63,504 nucleotides of DNA from SZUA-230 sp964581095 (GTDB lineage: Bacteria > Bacteroidota > Bacteroidia > Cytophagales > Cyclobacteriaceae). Below, in pieces: positions 9,041-17,818 of this stretch. How positions within the stretch are numbered: the first letter of the stretch is position 1; each line of letters starts with the position of its first letter. Below the pieces are notes generated by a model. It was not told where the DNA came from, made no database searches, and was given only the letters and a program-made list of their open reading frames with translations. The stretch spans positions 1 through 63,504 of the forward strand of contig CAZONK010000001.1 in NCBI GenBank assembly GCA_964581095.1, read 5' to 3'. A program made the position numbers and the translations under genes.

Positions 9041-9110
9041 TAATTATAGATAATATGAGCCAAAAAGTATACTAAATATGGTGTAGAATCAATTCTGGAA
9101 AGTACAATTA

Positions 9111-9515
9111 TTATTTTATTTCATCCCACAAGCGTAAGCCTGCGATCTTAAGAAAGTGATGATCATAAGTTACCAATTCAGCACCAGATTCTATGGCATG
9201 AGATGCAATCCAAACATCGTTAATCGGGATAGGTGATCCTGATTTTTTAAGGGCATATTTTATCTCAGAAAAAATCCGAGATGTTTCTATTGATGCTTCA
9301 AATATTGAAACACCGGGTTTTTTCAAAAACTTATTTAGGTATTCCTTATTTTTCTTCTCCCTGGATCCAGCTTTGAAACCGTAATAAAGCTCTGCAAGAA
9401 CAAATACTGATAAGTAAATAATACCCGATTCACTTATTATCTTTAGTATTTTTTCATCCCCTTTAAAAAAATTACTGCAGGCATTCGTATCAAGCAATAT
9501 TTTTTTCATTTCCAA
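9111..9515 (-). CDS. VapC-type PIN-domain toxin
   Basis: Ribonuclease toxin of 134 aa. The acidic PIN residues are in place: D9 (LLDTNACSNF), E42 (VLAELYYG), D100 (NDVWIASHA) and D118 (TYDHHF). VapC proteins cleave tRNA or rRNA when free of antitoxin. The start at 9515 overlaps the antitoxin gene by 10 bp. A second in-frame ATG two codons later is equally possible and would shorten the overlap. The order antitoxin then toxin is standard. Confidence 0.9.
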   Translation of the reverse strand: MEMKKILLDTNACSNFFKGDEKILKIISESGIIYLSVFVLAELYYGFKAGSREKKNKEYLNKFLKKPGVSIFEASIETSRIFSEIKYALKKSGSPIPINDVWIASHAIESGAELVTYDHHFLKIAGLRLWDEIK

Positions 9516-9763
9516 TCATCCGGGTCAATTTTATGAAATGTCTTAGTCCGTTCTTCAAATTCCTGATACTCCTTATCGCTCCACACACCAAACAAATCAA
9601 TAAATTCTTGTTCTTGGTCTTTTTCCGGATCAGGCGTAATGCCTAACGCTTTATTCAGTAATTCCTTGATGGTTCTATTTAAACTGTACCCATTTTTCCT
9701 TGCTCTTCTAGTGATAAGTTCGGTTAATCGGTCATCAAGATTATGTATAGTAATTGATTTCAT
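9506..9763 (-). CDS. FitA/VapB-like ribbon-helix-helix antitoxin
   Basis: Antitoxin of 85 aa. The N-terminus (KSITIHNLDDRLTELI...RARKNGYSLNRTIKELL) is a FitA/VapB-like ribbon-helix-helix DNA-binding domain. The C-terminal third is acidic and probably wraps the toxin. It is co-transcribed with the PIN toxin and overlaps it by 10 bp. The start codon lies inside one of three copies of a half-site that form a likely autoregulatory operator. Confidence 0.88.
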   Translation of the reverse strand: MKSITIHNLDDRLTELITRRARKNGYSLNRTIKELLNKALGITPDPEKDQEQEFIDLFGVWSDKEYQEFEERTKTFHKIDPDDWK

Positions 9764-9803
9764 GAACCATTTTATGAACCAATATAAATCATTTTTGGTT
9801 CAT
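9762..9803 (-). promoter_or_regulatory. Candidate VapBC operator
   Basis: ATGAACCAA (9774-9782) and TTGGTTCAT (9795-9803) are perfect 9-bp inverted arms with a 12-bp spacer. A third half-site, ATGAACCA, lies at 9762-9769 over the antitoxin start codon. Ribbon-helix-helix antitoxins typically bind such arrays to repress their own operon. Confidence 0.6.
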
Positions 9804-9901
9804 AATCAACAAACTTCCCAAAACTACTTGCTAAATTTCCCTGTTGGCCAAAATCTCAATTCTGATCATGATTTAAAATATAGTTATTAAAATCTTAAAA
9901 A

Positions 9902-9925
9902 AATGCCCCAATTTCTTGAGGCATT
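9902..9925 (-). terminator. Intrinsic terminator of the SulP-carbonic anhydrase operon
   Basis: Hairpin AATGCC...GGCATT (9902-9907 with 9920-9925), with inner pairing and a TTTC loop. It is followed on the minus strand by a T-run (A-run at 9897-9901 on the plus strand). It lies about 35 bp after the carbonic anhydrase stop codon. Confidence 0.7.
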
Positions 9926-9960
9926 CGTGACAGCAATTAATCTTCTTCCTATAAATTTTG

Positions 9961-10578
9961 CTAGTAAAACTCTACTTCACCTGTCTCTACAGAATAAACC
10001 CCTCTTGCGATTATAATATCACCAGCATATTTCATTTGAGCCAATATTTTACTTTTGTCTAATATTTGATCTGCAACATCAAGTACATTCCTTTTAGCAA
10101 CAGAATCCGTAAATTGTATATCACCCATTTCATTCTCTGGTTCTTTCTTTACTTTTTCTATGGCAGGTTCAATTTTTTTTAGCAATCCTGTGAGATTACC
10201 CATTTTAACCTGATCAATGGCACCTTTAACAGCTCCACACCGGGTATGGCCTAAAACCACGATCAGTTTGGAACCCGCCACATTGCATGCAAATTCCATG
10301 CTTCCCAGAATATCTTCATTCAATATATTTCCGGCAATTCTAATACTAAAAATATCACCGAGTCCCTGGTCGAAAATCAACTCGGCAGACACCCTTGAAT
10401 CGATACAACTTAATATTGTTGCAAAAGGATATTGTCCTTCGCTGGTTTCATTTACCTGCTCAAGCAAGTTTCTGTGAGCTTTAAGATTATTAACAAAACG
10501 GGTATTGCCTTCTTTCAAATATTCAAGGGCAATTTCCGGAGTTATATTCGCTTGTGATTCTTTTGTATGTGTTCTCAT
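9961..10578 (-). CDS. can: Beta-class carbonic anhydrase
   Basis: Cytosolic zinc enzyme (205 aa) interconverting CO2 and bicarbonate. The zinc and catalytic residues are C58, D60 and R62 (CIDSR) with H111 and C114 (HTRCGAVKGA). Length is normal for the short beta class. It starts 24 bp after the SulP transporter gene on the same strand, so the two form an operon. This suggests uptake and rapid hydration or dehydration of inorganic carbon. A terminator follows the gene. Confidence 0.93.
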   Translation of the reverse strand: MRTHTKESQANITPEIALEYLKEGNTRFVNNLKAHRNLLEQVNETSEGQYPFATILSCIDSRVSAELIFDQGLGDIFSIRIAGNILNEDILGSMEFACNVAGSKLIVVLGHTRCGAVKGAIDQVKMGNLTGLLKKIEPAIEKVKKEPENEMGDIQFTDSVAKRNVLDVADQILDKSKILAQMKYAGDIIIARGVYSVETGEVEFY

Positions 10579-10602
10579 AATTATATTTTTTTGTAAGTAA
10601 TG

Positions 10603-12159
10603 TTAATAGTCAACTATTTCTTTTTCGCCCCTGCCGATAAGTGCGACATTAATATTTTTATCAACTGCTGTTTGTGTAAAATTGTCAATAATTTCCAATA
10701 CATCATAGTCTATTTTATAAGAATTAGACATATCAATAGTTACTTTACTATCAGCTGGAATATTATTTAACTCACTGAGAATCGCAGCTTTATTTAAAAA
10801 AGTTACTTCTTCTGACAGGGTTAATCTTATCTTGTGATGGTCATCTTCGCTTAACTTATCTTCAAGATGCAGGAAGTGTGAATTCTTATAGTTTCTTCGT
10901 AATATTATCAAAACTCCAACCACCATACCCAAGCCTATTCCAGTAAGTAAATCTGTAAATACTAACCCAAGAATAGTTACTATGAAAGGCAAAAATTGAT
11001 CTTTCCCCGCTTTATACATATGCCTGAAAAGAGAGGGTTTCGCCAACTTGAAACCAACCATAATTAATACGATTGCTAAAACTGATAATGGAATCAAATT
11101 TAAAATATCAGGTATGCTTACAACAAGAACAAAGAGCATAATACCATGTAGTATTGCAGACAACTTGCTTTGGCCACCGGATTGTACATTAGCAGAACTT
11201 CTTACAATCACCTGTGTAATAGGCAATCCCCCTATCAGACCTGAAATAATGTTACCTGTTCCCTGAGCAATCAATTCCCTGTTGGTGGGTGTTACTCTCT
11301 TATGAGGATCGAGCTTATCAGTTGCTTCTACACTTAACAATGTTTCTAAACTTGCTACCACAGCAATTGTAATAGCCACCACATAAACATCAGAATTAAA
11401 TATCTGGCTAAAATCAGGTGTTGCAAACAAGCCAAAAAACTCACTTAATGAGTTAGATACGGGAACGCTTACAAGATGATTAGATGCCAAAGCTATATTC
11501 GGCCAATAGTTAGAAGTGATAACCTGATATAATACACCAAAAACTACGGCCACAATTGGTGCCTGCAATAATTTAAAAAATTTATGCTTTTTAGACAAAA
11601 TATTATCCCAGACTAATATAATAATCAACGCCAGAACAGCCACAATTAGGGCATTTGGAGCAATCGCTTTAAACATATAAAATAACTCCGATATTGTATT
11701 ATGTCCATCGGGTTGATTAAATGAAAGCCCACCTTCAAAGTCACTATCATACCCAAAAGCATGCGGTATCTGTTTTAAGGTAATTACTATACCAATTCCG
11801 GCAAGCATTCCTTTAATAACGGAGGATGGAAAGTAATAACCAATAACTCCGGCCTTTAGTAAACCGAGTATTATCTGAATAACCCCGGCAATAACAACCG
11901 CCAGTATAAACGTCTCAAAATTTCCCAGTGAGGTAATTGAATTAAGTACAATTACAGCAAGTCCTGCAGCCGGCCCGCTCACCCCGAGGGATGAACCACT
12001 TAAAGAACCCACAATAATACCACCAATAACACCAGCAATTATACCAGATATCAAGGGAGCGCCACTTGCCAGGGCAATGCCTAAGCACAGTGGAATTGCC
12101 ACGAATAGAACAACAACGCTGGCAGGTAAGTCTTTTTTAATATTTTTAAATAAATACAT
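10603..12159 (-). CDS. SulP-family anion transporter with STAS domain
   Basis: Inner-membrane transporter of 518 aa. The N-terminal motif DLPASVVVLFVAIPLCLGIALASGAP and about 12-14 hydrophobic segments define SulP. The cytosolic STAS domain is at about 425-518 (KVTIDMSNSYKIDYDVLEIID). SulP proteins carry sulfate, bicarbonate or other anions. The carbonic anhydrase directly downstream favours bicarbonate (inference from context). The 137 bp upstream holds a short hairpin (GCTGAAT/ATTCAGC, 12173-12191). Confidence 0.9.
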   Translation of the reverse strand: MYLFKNIKKDLPASVVVLFVAIPLCLGIALASGAPLISGIIAGVIGGIIVGSLSGSSLGVSGPAAGLAVIVLNSITSLGNFETFILAVVIAGVIQIILGLLKAGVIGYYFPSSVIKGMLAGIGIVITLKQIPHAFGYDSDFEGGLSFNQPDGHNTISELFYMFKAIAPNALIVAVLALIIILVWDNILSKKHKFFKLLQAPIVAVVFGVLYQVITSNYWPNIALASNHLVSVPVSNSLSEFFGLFATPDFSQIFNSDVYVVAITIAVVASLETLLSVEATDKLDPHKRVTPTNRELIAQGTGNIISGLIGGLPITQVIVRSSANVQSGGQSKLSAILHGIMLFVLVVSIPDILNLIPLSVLAIVLIMVGFKLAKPSLFRHMYKAGKDQFLPFIVTILGLVFTDLLTGIGLGMVVGVLIILRRNYKNSHFLHLEDKLSEDDHHKIRLTLSEEVTFLNKAAILSELNNIPADSKVTIDMSNSYKIDYDVLEIIDNFTQTAVDKNINVALIGRGEKEIVDY

Positions 12160-12296
12160 ATTAATAGATTTAGCTGAATATGAAATTCAGCAATTAGTGA
12201 TTGATAAATAATTATTTTGATGAACCGAATCATCGGCCATAAAGGAATCGATTATTCAACTTTCAGCTTTGAATAAAGCAATTTTAAAGTAGAGTA

Positions 12297-12611
12297 TCAG
12301 GCTTCGGGAGGAGGTGTTACAACTTCCAGAAAAACTTCCATGGAATGTTTTATGTCGTATTGAATAAACTCCGAATTGCTCACCAAAAGCATTGCCAGGT
12401 TTATGGATTTAAGATTATTGAGATGATACTCATTAATTTGGGTTTCTGACTTTTGAGATTCAACCGGCTCTGTTTTGTCCTCTATGTCAATCAGGGAAAA
12501 AGAAATGATATTCTCAGTAATTTCACTACCTAAGGAAACTACTAAGAGGACAGAAAATATATTTATTAGTGCAAAAGCAATTATTAAATTACTTCTTCTA
12601 ACCCAAGCCAT
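12297..12611 (-). CDS. Small membrane-anchored protein upstream of SulP
   Basis: Protein of 104 aa that I do not recognise. Residues 9-26 (IIAFALINIFSVLLVVSL) form one hydrophobic helix behind a basic start, so it is anchored with the rest probably periplasmic. The tail ends EVVTPPPEA. A good promoter (TTTG-N18-TATTTTTG) lies 44 bp upstream, which supports it being a real gene. It precedes the SulP transporter by 137 bp on the same strand and may be co-transcribed. A role in inorganic carbon handling is only a guess from position. Confidence 0.6.
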   Translation of the reverse strand: MAWVRRSNLIIAFALINIFSVLLVVSLGSEITENIISFSLIDIEDKTEPVESQKSETQINEYHLNNLKSINLAMLLVSNSEFIQYDIKHSMEVFLEVVTPPPEA

Positions 12612-12654
12612 AAAAAGATAAAATGGTTATTTATAGTTAAAACCTATTCTGCTG

Positions 12655-12684
12655 CAAAAATAACAAATCGAGAGTAATTGCAAA
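12655..12684 (-). promoter_or_regulatory. Bacteroidota-type promoter for the small membrane protein
   Basis: On the minus strand, TTTG (12681-12684), 18 bp, then TATTTTTG (12655-12662). This matches the -33 TTTG and -7 TAnnTTTG consensus of the phylum. Transcription would start roughly 35 bp before the ATG at 12611. Confidence 0.65.
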
Positions 12685-12829
12685 ATTTGAAAACAGCTTT
12701 ATATAAAAAGAAAGGCTCACGAAAAAATTGGATAGGGCTTTTTTACTTCATTTATTTATATATCTAAAGGTCGGCAAACAGGGCTTCTTGTCTCATCCAT
12801 ACGAACGTTATAAAATCAGACATAAAAAA

Positions 12830-12853
12830 AAGACCAATATTTCTAAAGGTCTT
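12830..12853 (-). terminator. Terminator after tRNA-Lys
   Basis: AAGACC (12830-12835) pairs with GGTCTT (12848-12853). On the minus strand the stem is followed by an 8-T run. It lies 9 bp past the 3' end of the tRNA. Confidence 0.75.
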
Positions 12854-12861
12854 CTTCCAAG

Positions 12862-12934
12862 TGACTGGCCTGAGGCTCGAACTCAGGACCCACGCCTTAA
12901 AAGGGCGTTGCTCTACCAACTGAGCTAGCCAGTC
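12862..12934 (-). tRNA. tRNA-Lys (anticodon UUU)
   Basis: Complete 73-nt cloverleaf: acceptor GACTGGC/GCCAGTC, D stem GCTC/GAGC, anticodon stem ACGCC/GGCGT with loop CTTTTAA, T stem CTGAG/CTCAG with TTCGAGC. The anticodon is TTT. The 3' CCA is not encoded. A terminator follows. Confidence 0.95.
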
Positions 12935-13056
12935 ATTTTTTTGTGATTCCATTCAAATAAAAGCAATGATACTTCCGTATTCTATTACTTATATTTGCCA
13001 CTTCTAAAAAAAATCGAAGCCGCTTGCCTCGAATGGGAATGCAAAGGTAAAAGGTT

Positions 13057-13809
13057 ATGCAAAATATGCAAAGCAACATATTTAAAATAATTACAATAAC
13101 ATTATTATTCCTTCTGCCTGGCCTTATAAAAGCAGCACCCAAAGATTATAAGGACAAAATTAAACTTGCTGATTCACTTTTTGCCCAAAAAAAATATACC
13201 CAGTCCTATGAATTGTACGACTCCATTTACCATATAGGAAAGTTACGCTCCCCTGCCATGCTATTGAAAATGGCTTACATCCGCGAGGGCCTGGGAGACT
13301 ACACAATGGCGTTGTATTACCTGTATGATTATTACATACAAACATCGGATGAATTTGCACTTGAAAAAATGGAGGCCCTGGCAAATATCCACAACCTGGC
13401 CGGATACAATTACTCCGATAAAGAGTACTTCCTAAGTGTTTATCATGAGTATTATGACCAGGTTATTATGGTTCTGGGTGCAATTGCCTTACTGTTTCTT
13501 AGTGGTATTGCCTGGCAACGGTTTCACCTGCATCGTAAACCCGTTGGAAATTTTATAATTTTTTCGATAGTGTCCTTCTTGCTTGTTTACATTCTCAATA
13601 TTGGTATAGGATACCAGGAAGCAATTGTTACCCATCCAAATTCCTATGCTATGAATGAACCTTCTTCGAGCGCTGATGTGGTTGATATCCTCGCACAAGG
13701 TCATAAAATCGAGATCACAGGAGAAAGTGATGTATGGTATAAGATTGAATGGAATGAAACGGAAGTTTATATAAAAAAGAAAAATGCACTTCCTGTATCT
13801 GTCTGGTAA
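13057..13809 (+). CDS. Exported TPR and SH3-like domain membrane protein
   Basis: Protein of 250 aa. A signal peptide (IFKIITITLLFLLPGLIKA) is followed by TPR-like helices (about 30-110, for example FAQKKYTQSYELYDSIY), two TM helices (about 137-153 and 163-180) and a C-terminal SH3-like domain (about 195-245, DILAQGHKIEITGESDVWYKI). This order resembles BatE-like proteins, but there is no Bat operon around it, so the role is unknown. A -7 element TATATTTG lies at 12990-12997. The ATG at 13066 is an alternative start. Confidence 0.7.
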   Translation: MQNMQSNIFKIITITLLFLLPGLIKAAPKDYKDKIKLADSLFAQKKYTQSYELYDSIYHIGKLRSPAMLLKMAYIREGLGDYTMALYYLYDYYIQTSDEFALEKMEALANIHNLAGYNYSDKEYFLSVYHEYYDQVIMVLGAIALLFLSGIAWQRFHLHRKPVGNFIIFSIVSFLLVYILNIGIGYQEAIVTHPNSYAMNEPSSSADVVDILAQGHKIEITGESDVWYKIEWNETEVYIKKKNALPVSVW

Positions 13810-13917
13810 CTCATACTACTCATCTTGTATAAAATACAACAAACCATTTCATTCAATTAAATAATTTCATCCCCGGCAACGGATTTCGCTATCAACAGCT
13901 ACATTTGCAGCCGCAAA

Positions 13918-15318
13918 ATGAGATCAAAGAAAAAAATAGTACTCGAAAACCTTACGGTTGAATCAGTTGCAGCAGAAGGAAAGTGTATTGCACATGCCGA
14001 TGGCAAAGTGGTTTTCTTAACAAAATGTGCACCCGGAGATGTAGTGGATGCCCGGGTTACCAAAAAGAAATTGAACTATTACGAGGCTGTTCCTACAACA
14101 TACCATCAACTATCCAGTGTTCGACAAGATCCTTTCTGTACTCATTTTAACTTATGTGGTGGTTGTAAATGGCAACACATGGAATATTCTTCCCAATTGG
14201 AGTACAAGCAGCAACAGGTTGTAGATCAACTTGAACGAATCGGAAAATTGTCACTCCCTCCAATAAGTCCCATCATCGGTTCAGAAAATACACAGCTGTA
14301 TCGAAACAAACTGGAATATACTTTTACTGATAGCAAATGGCTTACAGATGACCAGGTGAAATCCAGTGAGGAAATTGACAGGAACGGAGTCGGTTTCCAC
14401 ATACCCGGAAGGTTTGATCGTATCGTAGATTTGGATCAATGTTTCCTGCAAAAAGAACCTACCAACGAATTACGTTTGTATATTAAATTTTTTGCCATTC
14501 GAAATAAAATGTCTTTCTATAACACGAAAAACCATTCGGGTTTATTGCGCAACCTGGTTATTCGTACCACCGAAAACGATGAGGTGATGGTAATTGTTCA
14601 ATTCGGTAAAAATGATCATGAAAACATCAAGAAACTTATGCAGGCAATCGTTAATGATTTCCCCGAAATTACATCTTTAAATTACATCATCAACACCAAA
14701 AAAAACGATTCCTACTACGACCAGGAAGTAATAAACTATTCAGGTCTCAATTATATCACCGAAGAAATTAATGGAATCAAATTCAGAGTAGGACCAAAAT
14801 CATTTTTTCAAACCAATACTGCCCAGGCAAAGCTTCTTTATGCAAAAGTGATTGTGCTCGCAGATATCAAGGACAACGAAGTAGTGTATGATTTATACTG
14901 CGGAACGGGTACAATTTCAAATCTGGTTGCCAATAAATCAAAAAAAGTTATTGGCCTGGAATATGTACCCGAAGCCATTGAGGATGCAGAATTAAATTCG
15001 AAAATTAATAATATTTCGAACACACAATTTATTGCGGGCGATATAAAAGATTTACTATCAGATAATTTTTTTAAAGAACACTCCAAGCCGGACCTTATCA
15101 TCACTGATCCGCCAAGGGCAGGAATGCATAAAGATGTTGTGGAAGCAATCAATAACTCGGGTGCAAATAAAGTTGTGTATGTCAGTTGTAATCCTGCTAC
15201 ACAGGCCAGGGACCTGGAATTAATGTCCGAAATGTATGTAGTGGAAGTTGTGCAACCCGTTGATATGTTTCCACAAACCCACCATGTCGAAAATATTGTT
15301 TTGTTATCACGAAAATAG
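13918..15318 (+). CDS. rlmD: 23S rRNA (uracil-5-)-methyltransferase RlmD
   Basis: RumA/RlmD-type enzyme of 466 aa that methylates a uracil of 23S rRNA using SAM. The N-terminus is a TRAM domain (about 5-60). C74, C80, C83 and C175 are the expected 4Fe-4S ligands (FCTHFNLCGGCKW). The SAM motif is DLYCGTGTISNL, then ITDPPRAGMH and the nucleophile C424 (YVSCNPATQ). A -7 box TACATTTG lies at 13900-13907. In Bacteroidota this family is often called RlmD without proof of the exact target uracil. Confidence 0.92.
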   Translation: MRSKKKIVLENLTVESVAAEGKCIAHADGKVVFLTKCAPGDVVDARVTKKKLNYYEAVPTTYHQLSSVRQDPFCTHFNLCGGCKWQHMEYSSQLEYKQQQVVDQLERIGKLSLPPISPIIGSENTQLYRNKLEYTFTDSKWLTDDQVKSSEEIDRNGVGFHIPGRFDRIVDLDQCFLQKEPTNELRLYIKFFAIRNKMSFYNTKNHSGLLRNLVIRTTENDEVMVIVQFGKNDHENIKKLMQAIVNDFPEITSLNYIINTKKNDSYYDQEVINYSGLNYITEEINGIKFRVGPKSFFQTNTAQAKLLYAKVIVLADIKDNEVVYDLYCGTGTISNLVANKSKKVIGLEYVPEAIEDAELNSKINNISNTQFIAGDIKDLLSDNFFKEHSKPDLIITDPPRAGMHKDVVEAINNSGANKVVYVSCNPATQARDLELMSEMYVVEVVQPVDMFPQTHHVENIVLLSRK

Positions 15319-15329
15319 TAGATTCAAAT

Positions 15330-15698
15330 ATGTTTAATGACCCGGAACTCGACGGAAAATATCTTGGAACAATTACCAAGGATTTTGTGATAGTAGCAGA
15401 AACGTTAAAGGAAGCATCCTACCAGGTACGCAAACGTGGTTATTCTGAGTATCCGATTTTCCCCATTTCAAAAAAAGAAGTACCAATCGGCCAGTTACTA
15501 ATAAATAAAAGTGAGATAGCCACTGCGTGGAATTATCATATCACTTACATCGATGAATTCACCGATCTGGGTATCGTTGAAAAGGATAAGGTTGAGGATT
15601 TCAAAAAAATATACAAAGACCCTGATGAATTTTGCTGTTTGTTTGTAATCGATGGTGATTTCACCCGGTTTGTTTTTATACCTTATCCGGAGGATTAA
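15330..15698 (+). CDS. Conserved hypothetical protein
   Basis: A 122-aa soluble protein, rich in charged residues, with no signal peptide or TM. I do not recognise a domain. It begins 11 bp after rlmD and is probably co-transcribed. The composition (KDFVIVAETLKEASYQVRKRGYSEYPIFPISKKE) suggests a small alpha/beta fold. A REP repeat array starts soon after its stop codon. Confidence 0.7.
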   Translation: MFNDPELDGKYLGTITKDFVIVAETLKEASYQVRKRGYSEYPIFPISKKEVPIGQLLINKSEIATAWNYHITYIDEFTDLGIVEKDKVEDFKKIYKDPDEFCCLFVIDGDFTRFVFIPYPED

Positions 15699-15729
15699 GC
15701 ATTAACCCACATTTGACCAGACAGAAGAC

Positions 15730-15897
15730 ACGTTCCAGGCGGGTCGATAATCCTGGAACAACTAGCTCCAACTCGTTGGGTGCGAGGCTGCCCAGCGGGT
15801 TGAACCTGCTTTAGACCCGATAGGTAGCCGGGGTCTGAATCACAATTTTTGTATTCTAATTTCATTCCCTAGAGGGCACCGTTCCTTGGCGGGTCGA
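15730..15897 (+). repeat. REP-type repeat array, left of transposase
   Basis: Contains one full unit and the first part of the next. The sequence GTTCC(A/T)(T)GGCGGGTCGA starts at 15732 and recurs at 15881, a period of 149 bp. The stretch 15837-15897 is about 80% identical by eye to 16647-16706 on the other side of the transposase. GC content is higher than in the surrounding genes. Confidence 0.75.
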
Positions 15898-15958
15898 GTT
15901 TTAAAATGTTAAAATCTGAAAAGTTTTTTAATTTTATCAATCTCGAATTTAATGTTTT

Positions 15959-16576
15959 ATGGATTATCAAAAATTAGTAAATAAAGAAGAAACCTTGAGT
16001 TGTGGCGAAACATACCATATCTATAACAGAGCTGTTGGTGATGAATTACTTTTTAAATCAGAAAAAGATTATGAATATTTTATAAAAAAATTAAAGCGAT
16101 TTATTATTCCAATTGCAAACATCTTTGCTTATTGCCTGATCCCAAACCACTTTCATTTACTGCTAAAGATTAAAGAGTCTGATTATATTTCAGGGCTTCA
16201 CAATATTGAAGAGAAAGAATATTCAAAATTCATTACAAAAGTATTTGGCAATTTTTTTAACAGCTATTCCAAATCATATAACAAAGTTCATAAAAGGAAG
16301 GGTAGATTATTTATTCAACCGTATAAAAGAATAGTTGTTGAAGATGAATACTACTTTAGAATCCTGGTAAATTACATTCACAGAAATCCTATACATCATG
16401 GGTTGGTGTTGAATTTTTCAGATTGGAAATATTCATCGTATTCAATTATTCTTTCAAATAAAACCACATTCATTGATAATGAAGAAGTTCTATCATTTTT
16501 TAATTCAAAAGAAGAGTTCATCGAATTTCATAATGAGAATAAAGTGAGAGATACTGGAAACGATTACCTCGAGTAG
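15959..16576 (+). mobile_element. REP-associated tyrosine (Y1) transposase
   Basis: RAYT/IS200-like protein of 205 aa. Motifs are TYHIYNRAVGDELLF, the metal-binding PNHFHLLLK, SYNKVHKRKGRLF and VNYIHRNPIHHGL. RAYTs are single-copy Y1 transposase relatives thought to mobilise REP palindromes; they have no ends of their own. This one is flanked by matching repeat units and appears to sit inside one of them. The catalytic tyrosine is probably in the SYNK segment (family knowledge). It has no link to the neighbouring housekeeping genes. Confidence 0.88.
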
Positions 16577-16578
16577 CA

Positions 16579-16750
16579 TCTTCAACCTGCCGGGAGCAAG
16601 CCCACCCGTCGGGTCTACAGGTTTGACCCGACAGTAGACGGAGCCTAAATCACAATTTTCGTACTTTAATTCCATTTACGAAAAGGCACCGTTCCTGGCG
16701 GGTCGAAATTCTGGAATAACTATTTTCAACCCGTTGGGAGCAAGCCCGCC
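16579..16750 (+). repeat. REP-type repeat array, right of transposase
   Basis: The right half of the interrupted unit starts at about 16579 (TTCAACCTGCCGGGAGCAAG), followed by a full B segment (16647-16686) and a further A segment (16688-16750). 16688-16750 matches 15730-15793. Together with the left array this indicates a tandem series of about 150-bp units with the transposase gene inside one. Confidence 0.75.
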
Positions 16751-16780
16751 TGGGGCATGGCCACCCGGTGGGATTATCTT

Positions 16781-17818
16781 CTACCCAGATTGAAAATGAT
16801 TCCAACCCTGTGCTTTTATTGCAACTTCCTGGCCGCTTTTTGAAATTAGATTTGCCCCCTTCAGCTTTTTATCTATATATCCGATAAGGTGGATGTCAGG
16901 ATGTTTCTCAATTTTGGGAAGATCTTCCTGCCTGATAGTAAAAAGTAATTCATAATCCTCCCCACCATTGAACGCACATGTATTGGGATCAATATTAAAT
17001 TCGACTGCGGTGCTGTATGTGAGCTGGTCGATTGGAACCTTATCTTCATAAACGCGAGCCCCCTTCACTGATTGGGCGCACAAATGCATCAAATCAGAAG
17101 CAAGGCCATCGGATATATCAATCATGGATGTTGGTACAAGGTTGAGGTCGGCAAGTTCATGAATAATATCCATTCTTGCTTCAGGTTTCAACTGGCGTTG
17201 AACAATATAATCATATCCTTCAAGCTTGGGCTGCATCTCCGGGTTTGTCAGAAAAACCTGCTTTTCGCGCTCCAGAATTTGAAGGCCGATATACGCTCCT
17301 CCCAGGTCACCGGTTACACAAATGATATCTTTATCCCCGGCCCCGCTTCTGTAAACAACTTTTGATTTATCAACGGTGCCCACAGCTGTAACTGAAATAA
17401 TTAACCCGGATGCCGATGCCGACGTATCACCACCTACCAAATCAACATTATATTTTTTGCAGGCAGCCCGGACGCCTTCGTAGAATTCATCTACTGCTTC
17501 CACGGAAATCCTGTTGCTCAGCCCCAGGCTAATCGTTACCTGGTTAGCAATTCCATTCATTGCTGCAATATCCGATACATTTACAACCACCGATTTATAA
17601 CCAAGGTGCTGAATTGGCATATAGCTCAAATCAAAGTGAATACCTTCCAATAACAAATCTGTGGAAACAAGTGTAAAATTATCCCCGTTGGCAATAACTG
17701 CGGCATCATCCCCAATTCCTTTTTTAGTAGAACTGTTAGTTAGTACAACTTTCCCGCTTATCCGATTGATAAGGCCGAACTCGCCTAATTCCTCTATTTC
17801 AGTGCGTTTTTCAGTCAT
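16781..17818 (-). CDS. thiL: Thiamine-monophosphate kinase
   Basis: Converts thiamine phosphate plus ATP to thiamine diphosphate, the last step of cofactor synthesis (345 aa). Family motifs are ELGEFGLINRI (about 9-19), GIGDDAAVI (about 35-43), the metal-binding VGGDTSAS region (about 124-131) and DISDGLASDLMH. It overlaps the methylmalonyl-CoA epimerase gene by 4 bp (ATGA), so the two are translationally coupled although their pathways are unrelated. Confidence 0.95.
   Translation of the reverse strand: MTEKRTEIEELGEFGLINRISGKVVLTNSSTKKGIGDDAAVIANGDNFTLVSTDLLLEGIHFDLSYMPIQHLGYKSVVVNVSDIAAMNGIANQVTISLGLSNRISVEAVDEFYEGVRAACKKYNVDLVGGDTSASASGLIISVTAVGTVDKSKVVYRSGAGDKDIICVTGDLGGAYIGLQILEREKQVFLTNPEMQPKLEGYDYIVQRQLKPEARMDIIHELADLNLVPTSMIDISDGLASDLMHLCAQSVKGARVYEDKVPIDQLTYSTAVEFNIDPNTCAFNGGEDYELLFTIRQEDLPKIEKHPDIHLIGYIDKKLKGANLISKSGQEVAIKAQGWNHFQSG

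Noticed and set aside
8802..9053. Open frame of 83 codons on the plus strand
   Set aside because: It is antisense to the permease fragment, whose minus-strand translation has clear family motifs. The plus-strand product has none.
12728..12928. Open frame of 66 codons on the plus strand
   Set aside because: It runs through the antisense of tRNA-Lys and its terminator.
14838..15152. Open frame of 104 codons on the minus strand
   Set aside because: Lies entirely within the intact rlmD gene, has no recognisable domain or promoter.
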